Below, in pieces: positions 44,842-53,363 of a DNA stretch of 64,000 nucleotides. Source of the DNA: Candidatus Hydrogenedentota bacterium (GTDB lineage Bacteria; Hydrogenedentota; Hydrogenedentia; Hydrogenedentales; SLHB01); contig JADLHJ010000027.1 of assembly GCA_020848835.1 (NCBI GenBank), positions 1 through 64,000 of the forward strand, in the 5' to 3' direction. Numbering within the stretch: the first letter of the stretch is position 1; each line of letters begins with the position of its first letter. A program made the position numbers and the translations under genes. The notes beneath the pieces are model-generated. The model did not search any database. It saw only the letters and a list, made by a program, of their open reading frames with translations, and was not told the DNA's origin.

Positions 44842-45608
44842 GGATTGAGGCGCTGATCGAACAGCCAGTGAAGATAATCAGGATTTGAATACACGCCGTA
44901 ATAGATCTCGTGGCGTTCGCCGGGATACTCGATGTAATCGACCGTGCCGCCTGCCGCGCGAATCGCCGCCACCAAATCGCGCGACCCCTGCACGTTAATG
45001 GCCCGATCGGCGTCGCCGTGCGCCATGAAGATTGGTATGTCCGTCAGTGAATCCGCGTAGGTTGTGTTGACAGGGCCCGAGATTGCGAAGAGCGCCGCGA
45101 AGATGTCCGGCGTGTGCGCAACATATTTGATGGCGTGTTGTGCGCCGACGGACGATCCGCACACGTAGACGCGGTCCTCGTCGATATTGAATTGCCGCTT
45201 CATTTGCGCGAATACCGCATCGCAAAGGGCTTCGCCTTCCGTGTCCGAATATTCGTAAGGTCGCTGCGGCATAGCGACTATACACGGGTAAAGTTCTGGG
45301 TGATCTTTAATCGCGATCACGAAACGTTCGGTGTACGGCGCGTACCCGTCGCGTCCGCACTGGAAGAGCCCGTGCCAATAGAGAATCAGCGGAGTGGGCA
45401 TGGAGGGATCGTAATCGTCGGGCACGTAGTAGATGTACCACGGCCTGTCCCCATTAACGTCGATTTGAAAATGGTACGCGTTTTGCGCGAACTTCCCAGG
45501 CTGTGGCGAGACTTCGGGCGGACAGCCGGTAGTCAACAGCGCAGTGATCGCGGCTCCCAATGCGGTCCACCGATATCCGCCGCAAGCACTATTTGCGAGG
45601 CGTGGCAT
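44838..45608 (-). CDS. Lipoprotein esterase/depolymerase-like alpha/beta hydrolase
   Basis: A 256-residue exported hydrolase. The N-terminus ends in a lipobox-like LLTTGC, with Cys29 as the probable lipidated residue. The hydrolase core resembles feruloyl-esterase and PHB-depolymerase-like enzymes: LILYWHGLFQCGRDGY forms the oxyanion region, VCGSSVGAQHAIKY the nucleophile elbow, AHGDADRAIN the acid and YPGERHEIYYG the histidine. The chain ends with DYLHWLFDQRL, as in PHB-depolymerase-like proteins. It follows the small Fe-S protein gene by 18 bases and overlaps the glycosyltransferase start by four. The substrate is unknown; a lipid or polysaccharide ester is likely. Confidence 0.8.
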   Translation of the reverse strand: MPRLANSACGGYRWTALGAAITALLTTGCPPEVSPQPGKFAQNAYHFQIDVNGDRPWYIYYVPDDYDPSMPTPLILYWHGLFQCGRDGYAPYTERFVIAIKDHPELYPCIVAMPQRPYEYSDTEGEALCDAVFAQMKRQFNIDEDRVYVCGSSVGAQHAIKYVAHTPDIFAALFAISGPVNTTYADSLTDIPIFMAHGDADRAINVQGSRDLVAAIRAAGGTVDYIEYPGERHEIYYGVYSNPDYLHWLFDQRLNP

Positions 45609-45626
45609 TCCGGGGCGGGGGCGGAA

Positions 45627-45809
45627 CTACCCCTCAACCTTTAAAGCACCCGACGGACAACGTCCGACGGCATCGCGGATGGCGTCCTCGGTTGCCTGGC
45701 TTGCATCAATGACGATTTTCTCGTTCTCTTCCTTAAACACTTTCGGTAACAGCGAGCAACAATCACCGCTATGAAAGCAGGTATCCTCATCCCATGTAAT
45801 CGTGAGCAT
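45627..45809 (-). CDS. Small Fe-S protein, YjdI/Fer4_19-like
   Basis: A 60-residue protein related to the divergent 4Fe-4S mono-cluster family typified by YjdI. Visible ligands are the cysteines in DTCFHSGDCC near the N-terminus and GRCPSGAL near the C-terminus, spaced as in that family. The start is well supported by GGAGG seven bases before the ATG; a longer frame reads upstream without a ribosome site. It heads a minus-strand operon with the esterase, glycosyltransferase and acyltransferase-hydrolase genes, and lies divergent from the ATP-grasp operon. It may bind a 4Fe-4S or 3Fe-4S cluster; its redox partner is unknown. Confidence 0.85.
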   Translation of the reverse strand: MLTITWDEDTCFHSGDCCSLLPKVFKEENEKIVIDASQATEDAIRDAVGRCPSGALKVEG

Positions 45810-45996
45810 GGTGCAGCCTCCATTTTGAAGTAGTATTCCTTGTGCATCTTGCCGTTGCAAGTATCTTTGCAATGTAGTGCGCCGTCCATATACTATTTTG
45901 ACCTAATTGGTGCACATTCGTGGACCCACCTTATGCGCTAATGAGCCTTAGCGCCGCCACGAAGGACTTCCGGGATAGTGGAGCAGGTCACCATAC

Positions 45997-47433
45997 ATGA
46001 GTTTTGAGTCGTATGACCCCGAGGGGTTTTATGACGAGATGTTTGAAGCGCCGGGTGTGTCGCGTCCGGGCGCGCAAGTCCTCGTCAACAAAATCAACCA
46101 ACTTGGCAACGATCTTCTGCGAGAACGCCAGCACGCGGCGGAACGCGCCCTCTATGAAATGGGCATCACATTCAACGTCTATGGCGACGGAGCAGGCACT
46201 GAGCGCATTTTTCCTTTCGACATTATTCCGCGCATCGTGCCTGCGAAGGAATGGGAGCAACTCGAAAAAGGCCTCAAGCAACGAATCTTTGCGCTGAACA
46301 AGTTTATTGATGATGTGTACCACGATGGACTAATCCTTAAAGACGGCGTCATCCCTGAACACGTCATCAAGTCCGCGAAATCTTTTCGTGAGCAATGCGT
46401 TGGGATGAACCCGCGCCGTGGCGTGTGGGCGCACATTACGGGTACGGATCTCGTGCGTGATAAAGACGGTACCATGTACGTGCTCGAAGATAACCTGCGC
46501 TGTCCATCCGGGGTGTCTTACGTGCTGGAAAATCGCGACGTGATGAAGCAGACCTTTCCGCTTGTTTTCGAAGCCTCGCGCGTGCGGCCGGTGGTTGATT
46601 ACCCGATGCACTTGCTGGAAATGTTGATTTCGCTAGTGCCCGACGGCGTTGCGCGACCCAAAGTCGTCGTGCTCACACCCGGCGTATATAACTCCGCGTA
46701 CTTCGAACATTCTTTCCTTGCTCAGCAGATGGGCGTGGAACTGGTTGAAGGCCGTGACCTGCTCGTGAAAGACGGTTATGTCGTCATGCGCACCACGAAA
46801 GGATTCGAGCGCGTCGATGTAATCTACCGGCGCATTGATGATGATTTCATCGATCCTCTGGCGTTTCGTTCCGATTCGATGCTTGGCGTTCCGGGGATCA
46901 TGGAAGTCTTCCGCAATGGCAGAGTCGCGCTTGCAAACGCACCTGGCACAGGAGTGGCCGATGATAAGGTGCTGTACGCCTACGTACCACAGATCATCAA
47001 GTACTACCTCAACGAAGACCCGATTATTCCGAATGTGCCGACTTTTGTGTGTTGGGATGACAAAGAACGCCAACACGTACTTGCGAATCTCGACAAGCTA
47101 GTAGTGAAGGCGGCAAACGAATCCGGCGGCTACGGTATGTTAGTCGGTCCACACGCGACCGAAGTCGAGCGGACGAAGTTCGCAGAACTCATTCAGGCAA
47201 ATCCCCGCAACTACATTGCGCAACCCACCCTTTCGCTCTCGCGCGTGCCGACGATTGTGGACGATCACTTCGAGGGCCGTCACGTCGATTTGCGTCCGTA
47301 TATTCTCTATGGCGAGGACATCTACGTGTTGCCCGGTGGGCTTACGCGCGTCGCATTAAAAAAGGGTTCTCTTGTCGTGAACTCTTCACAAGGCGGCGGG
47401 AGTAAGGACACCTGGGTGGTCGAGGAGCAGTAA
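45997..47433 (+). CDS. Circularly permuted type 2 ATP-grasp protein
   Basis: A 478-residue protein of the permuted ATP-grasp family (formerly DUF404/DUF407), predicted to ligate a carboxylate to an amine using ATP. Diagnostic segments are present: [73 protein letters not shown] and [17 protein letters not shown], the last holding ATP-binding residues. It nearly always travels with an alpha-E protein, which follows here after two bases. Often a transglutaminase-like protease and an Ntn-hydrolase complete the set; they are missing here. The peptide made by this system is unknown. Confidence 0.92.
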   Translation: MSFESYDPEGFYDEMFEAPGVSRPGAQVLVNKINQLGNDLLRERQHAAERALYEMGITFNVYGDGAGTERIFPFDIIPRIVPAKEWEQLEKGLKQRIFALNKFIDDVYHDGLILKDGVIPEHVIKSAKSFREQCVGMNPRRGVWAHITGTDLVRDKDGTMYVLEDNLRCPSGVSYVLENRDVMKQTFPLVFEASRVRPVVDYPMHLLEMLISLVPDGVARPKVVVLTPGVYNSAYFEHSFLAQQMGVELVEGRDLLVKDGYVVMRTTKGFERVDVIYRRIDDDFIDPLAFRSDSMLGVPGIMEVFRNGRVALANAPGTGVADDKVLYAYVPQIIKYYLNEDPIIPNVPTFVCWDDKERQHVLANLDKLVVKAANESGGYGMLVGPHATEVERTKFAELIQANPRNYIAQPTLSLSRVPTIVDDHFEGRHVDLRPYILYGEDIYVLPGGLTRVALKKGSLVVNSSQGGGSKDTWVVEEQ

Positions 47434-47435
47434 GC

Positions 47436-48401
47436 ATGCTAAGCCGTGTTGCAGAATCCATCTACTGGATGAACCGCTACATCGAACGCGCAGACAACGT
47501 CGCGCGCTTCGTCGATGTAAATTTTCATCTTCACCTCGATATGCCCTCTCTCAACGGCGAACAGTGGAGCGCGCTGATACACACCACCGGCGACTACGAT
47601 GCCTTTACCGCGCGCTTGGGCGCTCCCACGCGCGACACAGCGCTTCAATTTCTCGCATTCGACGCGTTGAATCCAAATTCTATTTTGTCATGTTTAAGCG
47701 CCGCACGCGAGAATGCTCGTACGATACGCGAGATCATTCCCTCAGAAATATGGGAGCACGTCAATACTTTCCACATCATGGTGCGCGAAGCGGCACAGCG
47801 CCGCGCGCTGTTTGACTCTCCCCACGAGTTTCTGGAACAGGTAAAGTGCGAGAGCCATCTTTTCACGGGAATCACCCACAACTGCATGCCGCACGGCGAG
47901 GTCTGGCATTTTGCAAGGCTGGGCCGCTTCATCGAACGCGCTGACAAGACCCTTCGCGTCCTCGACGCGAAAAACTTCATGGAACTGCCTTCGCGCGTAG
48001 ACGTGGGCGATGCAATAGATTCAATTCAATGGGCGGCGCTTATGCGATCCGTCAGCGCCTACGAGGCCTACCGCAAACGCCATGGCACCATCGAGCCGGA
48101 TCGCGTCGCGCAGTTTTTAGTGCTGGACCGCGAATGCCCGCGCGCGGTACTTTATTGCGTTCACGCTGCGGAAGATTCGCTTCACGCAATTTCACATACC
48201 CCCGAGGATTCCTTCAGCAACCGCGCCGAACAACGCATTGGCCAGCTCGCCTCCGAACTCGCGTACGCCGACATTCACACCATTATTTCGGAAGGTTTGC
48301 ACGACTATCTCGACGAGTTGCAGGCAAAACTAAACAAGGTTGGCGACGCAATCTTCGATACTTACTTCGCCCTGCATCCGATCGAAGCCGTACGCAAGTA
48401 A
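47436..48401 (+). CDS. Alpha-E domain protein (DUF403)
   Basis: A 321-residue all-helical protein matching the alpha-E family: MLSRVAESIYWMNRYIERADNVARFVDVN at the N-terminus and FARLGRFIERADKTLRVLDAK in the middle, each with the repeated glutamate motif that names the family. It is the constant partner of the permuted ATP-grasp enzyme. The start is two bases after that stop, with GAGGAG eight bases upstream. Together they are thought to form or modify a peptide-like metabolite. No transglutaminase gene follows; the next gene encodes an aldolase. Confidence 0.92.
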   Translation: MLSRVAESIYWMNRYIERADNVARFVDVNFHLHLDMPSLNGEQWSALIHTTGDYDAFTARLGAPTRDTALQFLAFDALNPNSILSCLSAARENARTIREIIPSEIWEHVNTFHIMVREAAQRRALFDSPHEFLEQVKCESHLFTGITHNCMPHGEVWHFARLGRFIERADKTLRVLDAKNFMELPSRVDVGDAIDSIQWAALMRSVSAYEAYRKRHGTIEPDRVAQFLVLDRECPRAVLYCVHAAEDSLHAISHTPEDSFSNRAEQRIGQLASELAYADIHTIISEGLHDYLDELQAKLNKVGDAIFDTYFALHPIEAVRK

Positions 48402-48526
48402 GCTCCGGCTTTACGAAGGCCGGTAATTTAGCGGGCGATGTCACGCAGTATGCCGGGGGTCCGCCTTCACTGTCTTCACTTACCGCGACTGTCTAAGTCC
48501 TCGTGAGTCCGTGTAAAATCTGTGGA

Positions 48527-49444
48527 ATGAAACAACTGCTCGATCTCCGCGGCATCATTACCGTGTTGAACACACCGTTCCTTGACGATAACACTCTCGA
48601 TTTAGAAGGCGTACAGCGCAACGTGCGGTACGCTATCCACGCCGGGGTGGCCGGTTTTCTCGTGCCCGCGATGGCGTCCGAAGTCGGAAAACTTTCCGCG
48701 CACGAACGGCTTCGATTAGTTGAGACTGTAGTAACCACTGCCGCCGGAAGGGTTCCAGTCATCGGGGGGGCATCCGCACCGCAGCAATCCGAGCGCACGA
48801 ACGCCGCACGCGAGCTCATCGAACTAGGTTGCGAAGGAATCCTGGTCAATATCCCGTACGAATCGGAAGCTCCCTACAGGTCAGACGTACTAGAAATCGC
48901 CTCGCTTACCCCTAAGTTCCTTATGCTGCAAGATTGGGACTTTACCGGCGCGGGCCTACCGCTATCGCTCATCGTTGAACTCTTTAGGGATGTTGAGGCA
49001 TTCCGCTGTTTGAAGATTGAAACGGCGAACGCCAACTTGAAATATACCCAAGTTCTAGATGCCACCCAAGGCCGCCTCCACGTCTCCGGCGGCTGGGCCG
49101 TTCAGCAGATGATTGAAGGACTCGACCGCGGAGTCCACGCCTTCATGCCTACCGGTTTGCACCGAACATACGCCCGCATCTTTGAGCGGCACGCCGCAGG
49201 CGATCGAGAGGCTGCGGTCGCGCTGTTCCACCGCCTGTGCCCGGTCCTCACTTTCTCTAACCAGCATCTCGATGTTTCTATCCATTTCTTCAAGCGACTG
49301 CTTCACGCGCAGGGGATTCATGCCACTTCGCGGGTCCGTGAACCGATCCAACCATTCGATGCCTTCCAGGAGCGCCGCGCAGCTGAACTTATCGAGCTGT
49401 CGGTGCGAATGGAGAATGAGCTCACCGAGCCTACCATTACGTAG
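48527..49444 (+). CDS. Dihydrodipicolinate synthase family aldolase
   Basis: A 305-residue TIM-barrel protein of the DHDPS/N-acetylneuraminate lyase family. The N-terminus GIITVLNTPFLDDNTLDLEGVQRNV is characteristic, the conserved tyrosine lies in LVNIPYESEAPY, and the Schiff-base lysine is probably in FRCLKIETAN. The family cleaves or joins 2-keto acids with aldehydes. The glycine-rich carboxylate-binding loop after the first strand is poorly matched, so true DapA activity is doubtful. I prefer the ATG at 48527 to a GTG at 48503 because it matches the family's start. It is separated from the alpha-E gene by about 125 bases. Confidence 0.82.
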   Translation: MKQLLDLRGIITVLNTPFLDDNTLDLEGVQRNVRYAIHAGVAGFLVPAMASEVGKLSAHERLRLVETVVTTAAGRVPVIGGASAPQQSERTNAARELIELGCEGILVNIPYESEAPYRSDVLEIASLTPKFLMLQDWDFTGAGLPLSLIVELFRDVEAFRCLKIETANANLKYTQVLDATQGRLHVSGGWAVQQMIEGLDRGVHAFMPTGLHRTYARIFERHAAGDREAAVALFHRLCPVLTFSNQHLDVSIHFFKRLLHAQGIHATSRVREPIQPFDAFQERRAAELIELSVRMENELTEPTIT

Positions 49445-49497
49445 GCAAGAGTTGCCGAATAGTAATCAGTTGACAGAGAAAATTTTGCCGATATGCG

Positions 49498-49526
49498 TTG
49501 CAGAAGTACCACAGTTCTGGTACGAT
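49498..49526 (+). promoter_or_regulatory. Promoter with inverted-repeat operator for the TPR/FleSR-like cassette
   Basis: TTGCAG at 49498-49503, 17-base spacer, TACGAT at 49521-49526. An inverted repeat GTACCACAGTTCTGGTAC (49506-49523) lies in the spacer and into the -10 box, where a bound repressor would block RNA polymerase. A second possible -35 box, TTGACA, lies at 49470-49475. The leader to the ATG at 49647 would be about 115 bases. There is no sigma-54 -24/-12 element, although the last gene of the cassette encodes a sigma-54 activator. Confidence 0.5.
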
Positions 49527-49646
49527 GGGGCAAGATATGCCTACAGTGAAGAGCAAGCCCCTATATCTTGTGGTGGTGATTTCTGCCTTGCATCGGCACA
49601 ATTCCTGCCACCCACCTGCGTTCGATAAGCGTTTTAGGGGAACCCG

Positions 49647-52600
49647 ATGAGCGATATGGACAGCGCTAATCCTGCAGACCCGCCGCAGCAGGCATCCTTA
49701 TCTCCGCTCATAGCCCAGGACGAAATCGACGCGCTTTTAGCGAAAACCAAGACGAAGAAGGCAATCCAAGCGCCGCCGCTCCAGCGATCGACCCAAGAGC
49801 CGGTGCCAGCCCCACCGCCTTTCGTATCGGGCCACGATCTGGGACTAATTTCGCAGGACGAGATCGACACACTGTTGACTGGCACTAAGCAGCCCGGGAG
49901 GCAGGCCGCTCCGCCGGAACCTTCCGTCGCCGCGGCCTTGCCTACGGTTTCGGCCATCGACCAGAAAGAAATCGACAAACTACTGGCAGAAGCAGAGTCA
50001 GAGCCCACGAACTTCGCTGCCGCCGAAGCAGCGCTACGCAAAATCGATCAAGCCGAACTCGACGCGATTCGGACCAATGGAAATCCACGCGACAAACTTG
50101 GTGATGAAGCCCCCCTCGTGGATGCCACCGCCGATAGCCAAGTATTGACGCAAGACGAACTCGATAAGCTATTGGCAAGTACAGAACCGGAAACGCAGTT
50201 AGGTGGTGGTGAACTCGACGCTGTTCTGGCCGCAACTGATCAGGCGGCTCCTCAAGAACCGGCAGTCAGCACTGAGACAGCGCCGGTTACTTTGGGCCAA
50301 GATGAGCTTGATGCCCTCCTCGCTGCTCACCCAATGCTGCGCGCTGAGCCACCGTCGTCGTTGCCGATCGCAAAGGTTTCCGATGACGACCCGATAGAGC
50401 GCGCTGCCAGAGACAACGCGCAAGCAAACGTTGGTCGCGAAAATCTTGCAGCGGCAGTGCCAGACCCAACAGCGGGCGACCAACCCCTGGGGCAAGACCT
50501 CATCGATTCCCTACTGGCACAGGCTGCGCAAGCGGCAGCGACGCCAGCCGCGCCCCAACTCCCGCACAAATTGGCGCCATTGCCATCGCAGGGATCCGAA
50601 CTGAAAGCGCGCGAGGTCGATGCAGTAGCGCTTTCCGACGACGATTTTGCCGATTTGGGAATTTCGTTACCGCCGACCAGCCAAAGCGTCTCGCTGGTGA
50701 GCGAACCAGCGGATGAAGCACGCGAACCAACGGAAGATGCGTCGCCTGTAGTGCAGCGCCGCCTGCGCAAAGGCGCGAAATTCCCGGTCAAACTGGCGGC
50801 TGCGATCGCGGCGTCGATCTTCGCGGGAGTTTCGACGTTCGCTTATCTATGGTCGCACCGTGAAGGCGAGCCCGAGGTTGCGCCCGCACATGTGGCCACC
50901 GAAAAGGAACCGATCGATCTCGAAGAAGCTATTATTCTCGCAAAAGAACTCATGGGGAAAGGCGAGCACGTCAGCGCGATGCGCACGCTTGGCACGGCCA
51001 TTCGTGGCGCCGAGCCGAGCAGGCTCTTGAATGAAGCGCGTTTCCTGCACGTGGAAGCTGGATACCGCTCGCTGCCTCCGAATCCCAAAGACGTGGACAT
51101 AGAAACCGTACTCAAGAATATTGAGGACGTGGTCGCGCTCGCGCCGGAGTATTCGCGCAACCCGGAAGCGCTAACCTGGAAAGCCGAACTATATGAACGC
51201 GGCGGCGCGCTCACGCTTGCGCGCGATACCTATGAGCGTATTCTGAACACGTACCCGAATACCTTCGATCGCGACAATACACTCCTTCAACTCGCGCGCA
51301 TCTCGATGCAATTGAACTATTACCCGGACGCCGAAAAGTCGCTGAACAGCATCCTCGCCGACCATCCCGATTCGCCGCACAAGAGCGAGGCGCAAATGAT
51401 GCTCGCGAAATGCTACGAATCGACCGGCCGCGTGCCTGATGCCATCGCAATGTATACCACCGTGGCCACCGAGCGCACCGAATCGCGTGTAGGCGCCGAG
51501 GCCGCGCTTGCCGTTGCGCGCATCGAAAATGCGGCAGGCAATTTGCCCGGCGCAATCGCCGCCCTGGAGGGCCGGCTGCAAACCGCGACAACGACCGATG
51601 GCAACGACGCGGTGTACGTCGAACTTGCAAAAGCCTATCGCGCCGCTGGAAAACCCGCGGATGCGGTTCGCGTTGCGCGGGAGCTGCTCAACTTCTATCC
51701 CGAAAGCACGCACATTCCCGAGGGCGTGATCGAACTCACGCGCGCGCTGGACGAGAACGGCGAATCGCGCCAGGCCCTAGAGCTCGCGCAGCAGGCCGCA
51801 GACCGCTTCGACAAGAACGCGGAAGTCGCCAAGAACCGTGCGCTCATGCTGAGCAAGACAAAAGACACGCGCGCGGCGGCGGAGGCGCTCGTGCAAGCGG
51901 ACAAGCTCGGCGCGAACGATCCCGAAGTACTCTTGGAAGCGGGATTAAAGTATCAGGAACTCGCCGAGAGCGATAAAGCGCTTGACTTGCTGAAGAAAGT
52001 CATCGAGAAATATCCGGATTCCGTGCAAGCCGTTGACGCCGGCGTTCAGCTTGGCCGAAACGAATACAAGACCGGGGCGATCGCCGCTGCGATCGATCGG
52101 CTTGCCGCACTCTCCGTTGCGCCGAACGCATCGATGCGCCAACTCGAAATTCAGTCCGCACTGGGAGACATCTATACGGACCTCGGCCTTTCCAAACGCG
52201 CCACGGCGGCCTACGAAAAAGTCGCCACACTCGCAACCGATCCGGAAATGCTCGCCCGCGCCGCAATCGTCTTGCTCGAGAACGGCGCGATGGGATCGGC
52301 GCTACCGGTCATCAAGAAAGTAGATGAGGCGCGGTTACCATCAAAGACCGGCTTCGAGTTTCTCATGGCGCAAGGCCGCGCAATGCTCAATGTAGACGCT
52401 GTCGCGGCACTCGACAAGATGCAGCAGGCCTTCGAACAATATCCGGTCGAGCGCACGCCGGAAGATTTCGAGTACCTCGTGCGCGCTTGTCTCGAAACGG
52501 GTAAGACCGCCAATGCGCGAATTCTCGTGAGCGATTTCGACGCCTACGTCGAAAAGCACCCGGAAGACAGCGGGCGTTTGCAAAGGACCGCGGCCCTCTG

Positions 52601-52934
52601 GGGCGACGCGTTGTACAACGCCGGCGACTTTCGCGGCGCGCTCGATGCCTATGCACTTGCAGTCCCAAAGCAACCGGAGCCGAAAGAAGGCGAGAGTACA
52701 GAAGAGGCGGCTACCGAAGAACCTGCGCCGCTGTCGCGCGATGCAATCTGGGCGAAGTATCAACGCGCGAACGCAATGCTCAAGCTGGACGATTACTCAA
52801 ACAGTTTGCCGATACTCGATGAACTCGCTGGAAGCGATACGCCCTACGCGGAAGATGCGCGTATCAAGGCGGAGTACGCGCGCCTCGAACAGCGCATGCG
52901 CGGCGGGCCGCAAGTCATCGGACAGGGCGGCTAG
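49647..52934 (+). CDS. Membrane TPR protein with array of FliM-like EIDALL motifs
   Basis: A 1095-residue protein. Its first 300 residues carry about eight copies of a short motif: residues 21-31 (IAQDEIDALL), 67-77 (ISQDEIDTLL), 104-113 (IDQKEIDKLL), 133-141 (IDQAELDAI), 167-176 (LTQDELDKLL), 185-194, 216-225 (LGQDELDALL) and 281-290 (LGQDLIDSLL), separated by Pro/Ala-rich linkers. The pattern matches the N-terminal peptide of flagellar FliM (LSQDEIDALL) that binds phosphorylated CheY. A basic stretch and one membrane helix follow at about 378-402. The remaining 690 residues are TPR-like repeats, probably periplasmic. The FlgN-like gene starts at the next base. Linking the motif to chemotaxis or flagella is inference. 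Confidence 0.8.
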   Translation: MSDMDSANPADPPQQASLSPLIAQDEIDALLAKTKTKKAIQAPPLQRSTQEPVPAPPPFVSGHDLGLISQDEIDTLLTGTKQPGRQAAPPEPSVAAALPTVSAIDQKEIDKLLAEAESEPTNFAAAEAALRKIDQAELDAIRTNGNPRDKLGDEAPLVDATADSQVLTQDELDKLLASTEPETQLGGGELDAVLAATDQAAPQEPAVSTETAPVTLGQDELDALLAAHPMLRAEPPSSLPIAKVSDDDPIERAARDNAQANVGRENLAAAVPDPTAGDQPLGQDLIDSLLAQAAQAAATPAAPQLPHKLAPLPSQGSELKAREVDAVALSDDDFADLGISLPPTSQSVSLVSEPADEAREPTEDASPVVQRRLRKGAKFPVKLAAAIAASIFAGVSTFAYLWSHREGEPEVAPAHVATEKEPIDLEEAIILAKELMGKGEHVSAMRTLGTAIRGAEPSRLLNEARFLHVEAGYRSLPPNPKDVDIETVLKNIEDVVALAPEYSRNPEALTWKAELYERGGALTLARDTYERILNTYPNTFDRDNTLLQLARISMQLNYYPDAEKSLNSILADHPDSPHKSEAQMMLAKCYESTGRVPDAIAMYTTVATERTESRVGAEAALAVARIENAAGNLPGAIAALEGRLQTATTTDGNDAVYVELAKAYRAAGKPADAVRVARELLNFYPESTHIPEGVIELTRALDENGESRQALELAQQAADRFDKNAEVAKNRALMLSKTKDTRAAAEALVQADKLGANDPEVLLEAGLKYQELAESDKALDLLKKVIEKYPDSVQAVDAGVQLGRNEYKTGAIAAAIDRLAALSVAPNASMRQLEIQSALGDIYTDLGLSKRATAAYEKVATLATDPEMLARAAIVLLENGAMGSALPVIKKVDEARLPSKTGFEFLMAQGRAMLNVDAVAALDKMQQAFEQYPVERTPEDFEYLVRACLETGKTANARILVSDFDAYVEKHPEDSGRLQRTAALWGDALYNAGDFRGALDAYALAVPKQPEPKEGESTEEAATEEPAPLSRDAIWAKYQRANAMLKLDDYSNSLPILDELAGSDTPYAEDARIKAEYARLEQRMRGGPQVIGQGG

Positions 52935-53363
52935 ATGCAGGGAATCGTTGAACGCATCAGCGACTATTTTGCGCGGCAGATTGCACTGTACAAACAGATG
53001 CTGGCTGAACAGGACCAGATTCTAGCGCTACTCAACGCGGGTGAACTGGAAGACGCCGAGAGGTTGGCGGCGAACCACGCGCGCGAAAGCGCGGCGCTCG
53101 AACAAGAGTTCAATGCGCTGCTGCGAGAATGGAAATCTTCAACGCGGAGCGAAGCGGCCACGGCGTCTGTGCGCGCTTTGGCCGGCGAAGCGGCCGGTTT
53201 GGCAGCGCGGCTCGAAGAATTCGTAAACGTAGCGGCCGGCAACGCGCGCGAACGGCGCGAGGCGGTCAAGCGCGAATGGGAAGCGATACGGCGCGGGCAA
53301 AATGTGCTCGACCGGTATAGGACCATGGACAGTGAACCCGACCGAGTTGACCGAAACGCCTAG
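52935..53363 (+). CDS. FlgN-like coiled-coil protein
   Basis: A 142-residue, highly charged helical protein (IALYKQMLAEQDQILALLNAGE near residues 16-38, then long Ala/Glu/Arg-rich helices). Length, heptad pattern and the early L-x-x-E-x-x-x-L spacing resemble FlgN-type export chaperones, but such coiled coils are easily mistaken. Its ATG directly follows the stop of the TPR protein and its end overlaps the kinase gene. FlgN normally carries the hook-associated proteins FlgK and FlgL; neither is in this window. Position between the FliM-motif protein and a FleS-like kinase is the best support. Confidence 0.6.
   Translation: MQGIVERISDYFARQIALYKQMLAEQDQILALLNAGELEDAERLAANHARESAALEQEFNALLREWKSSTRSEAATASVRALAGEAAGLAARLEEFVNVAAGNARERREAVKREWEAIRRGQNVLDRYRTMDSEPDRVDRNA

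Noticed and set aside
48402..48440. Possible terminator after the alpha-E gene
   Set aside because: The CCGGC/GCCGG arms are only five bases with no T-run, so the structure is weak.
49515..49535. Sigma-54-type promoter in front of the FleSR-like cassette
   Set aside because: CTGG and GGCAAG here have a nine-base rather than ten-base spacing between the invariant GG and GC, and the TTGC element is missing.
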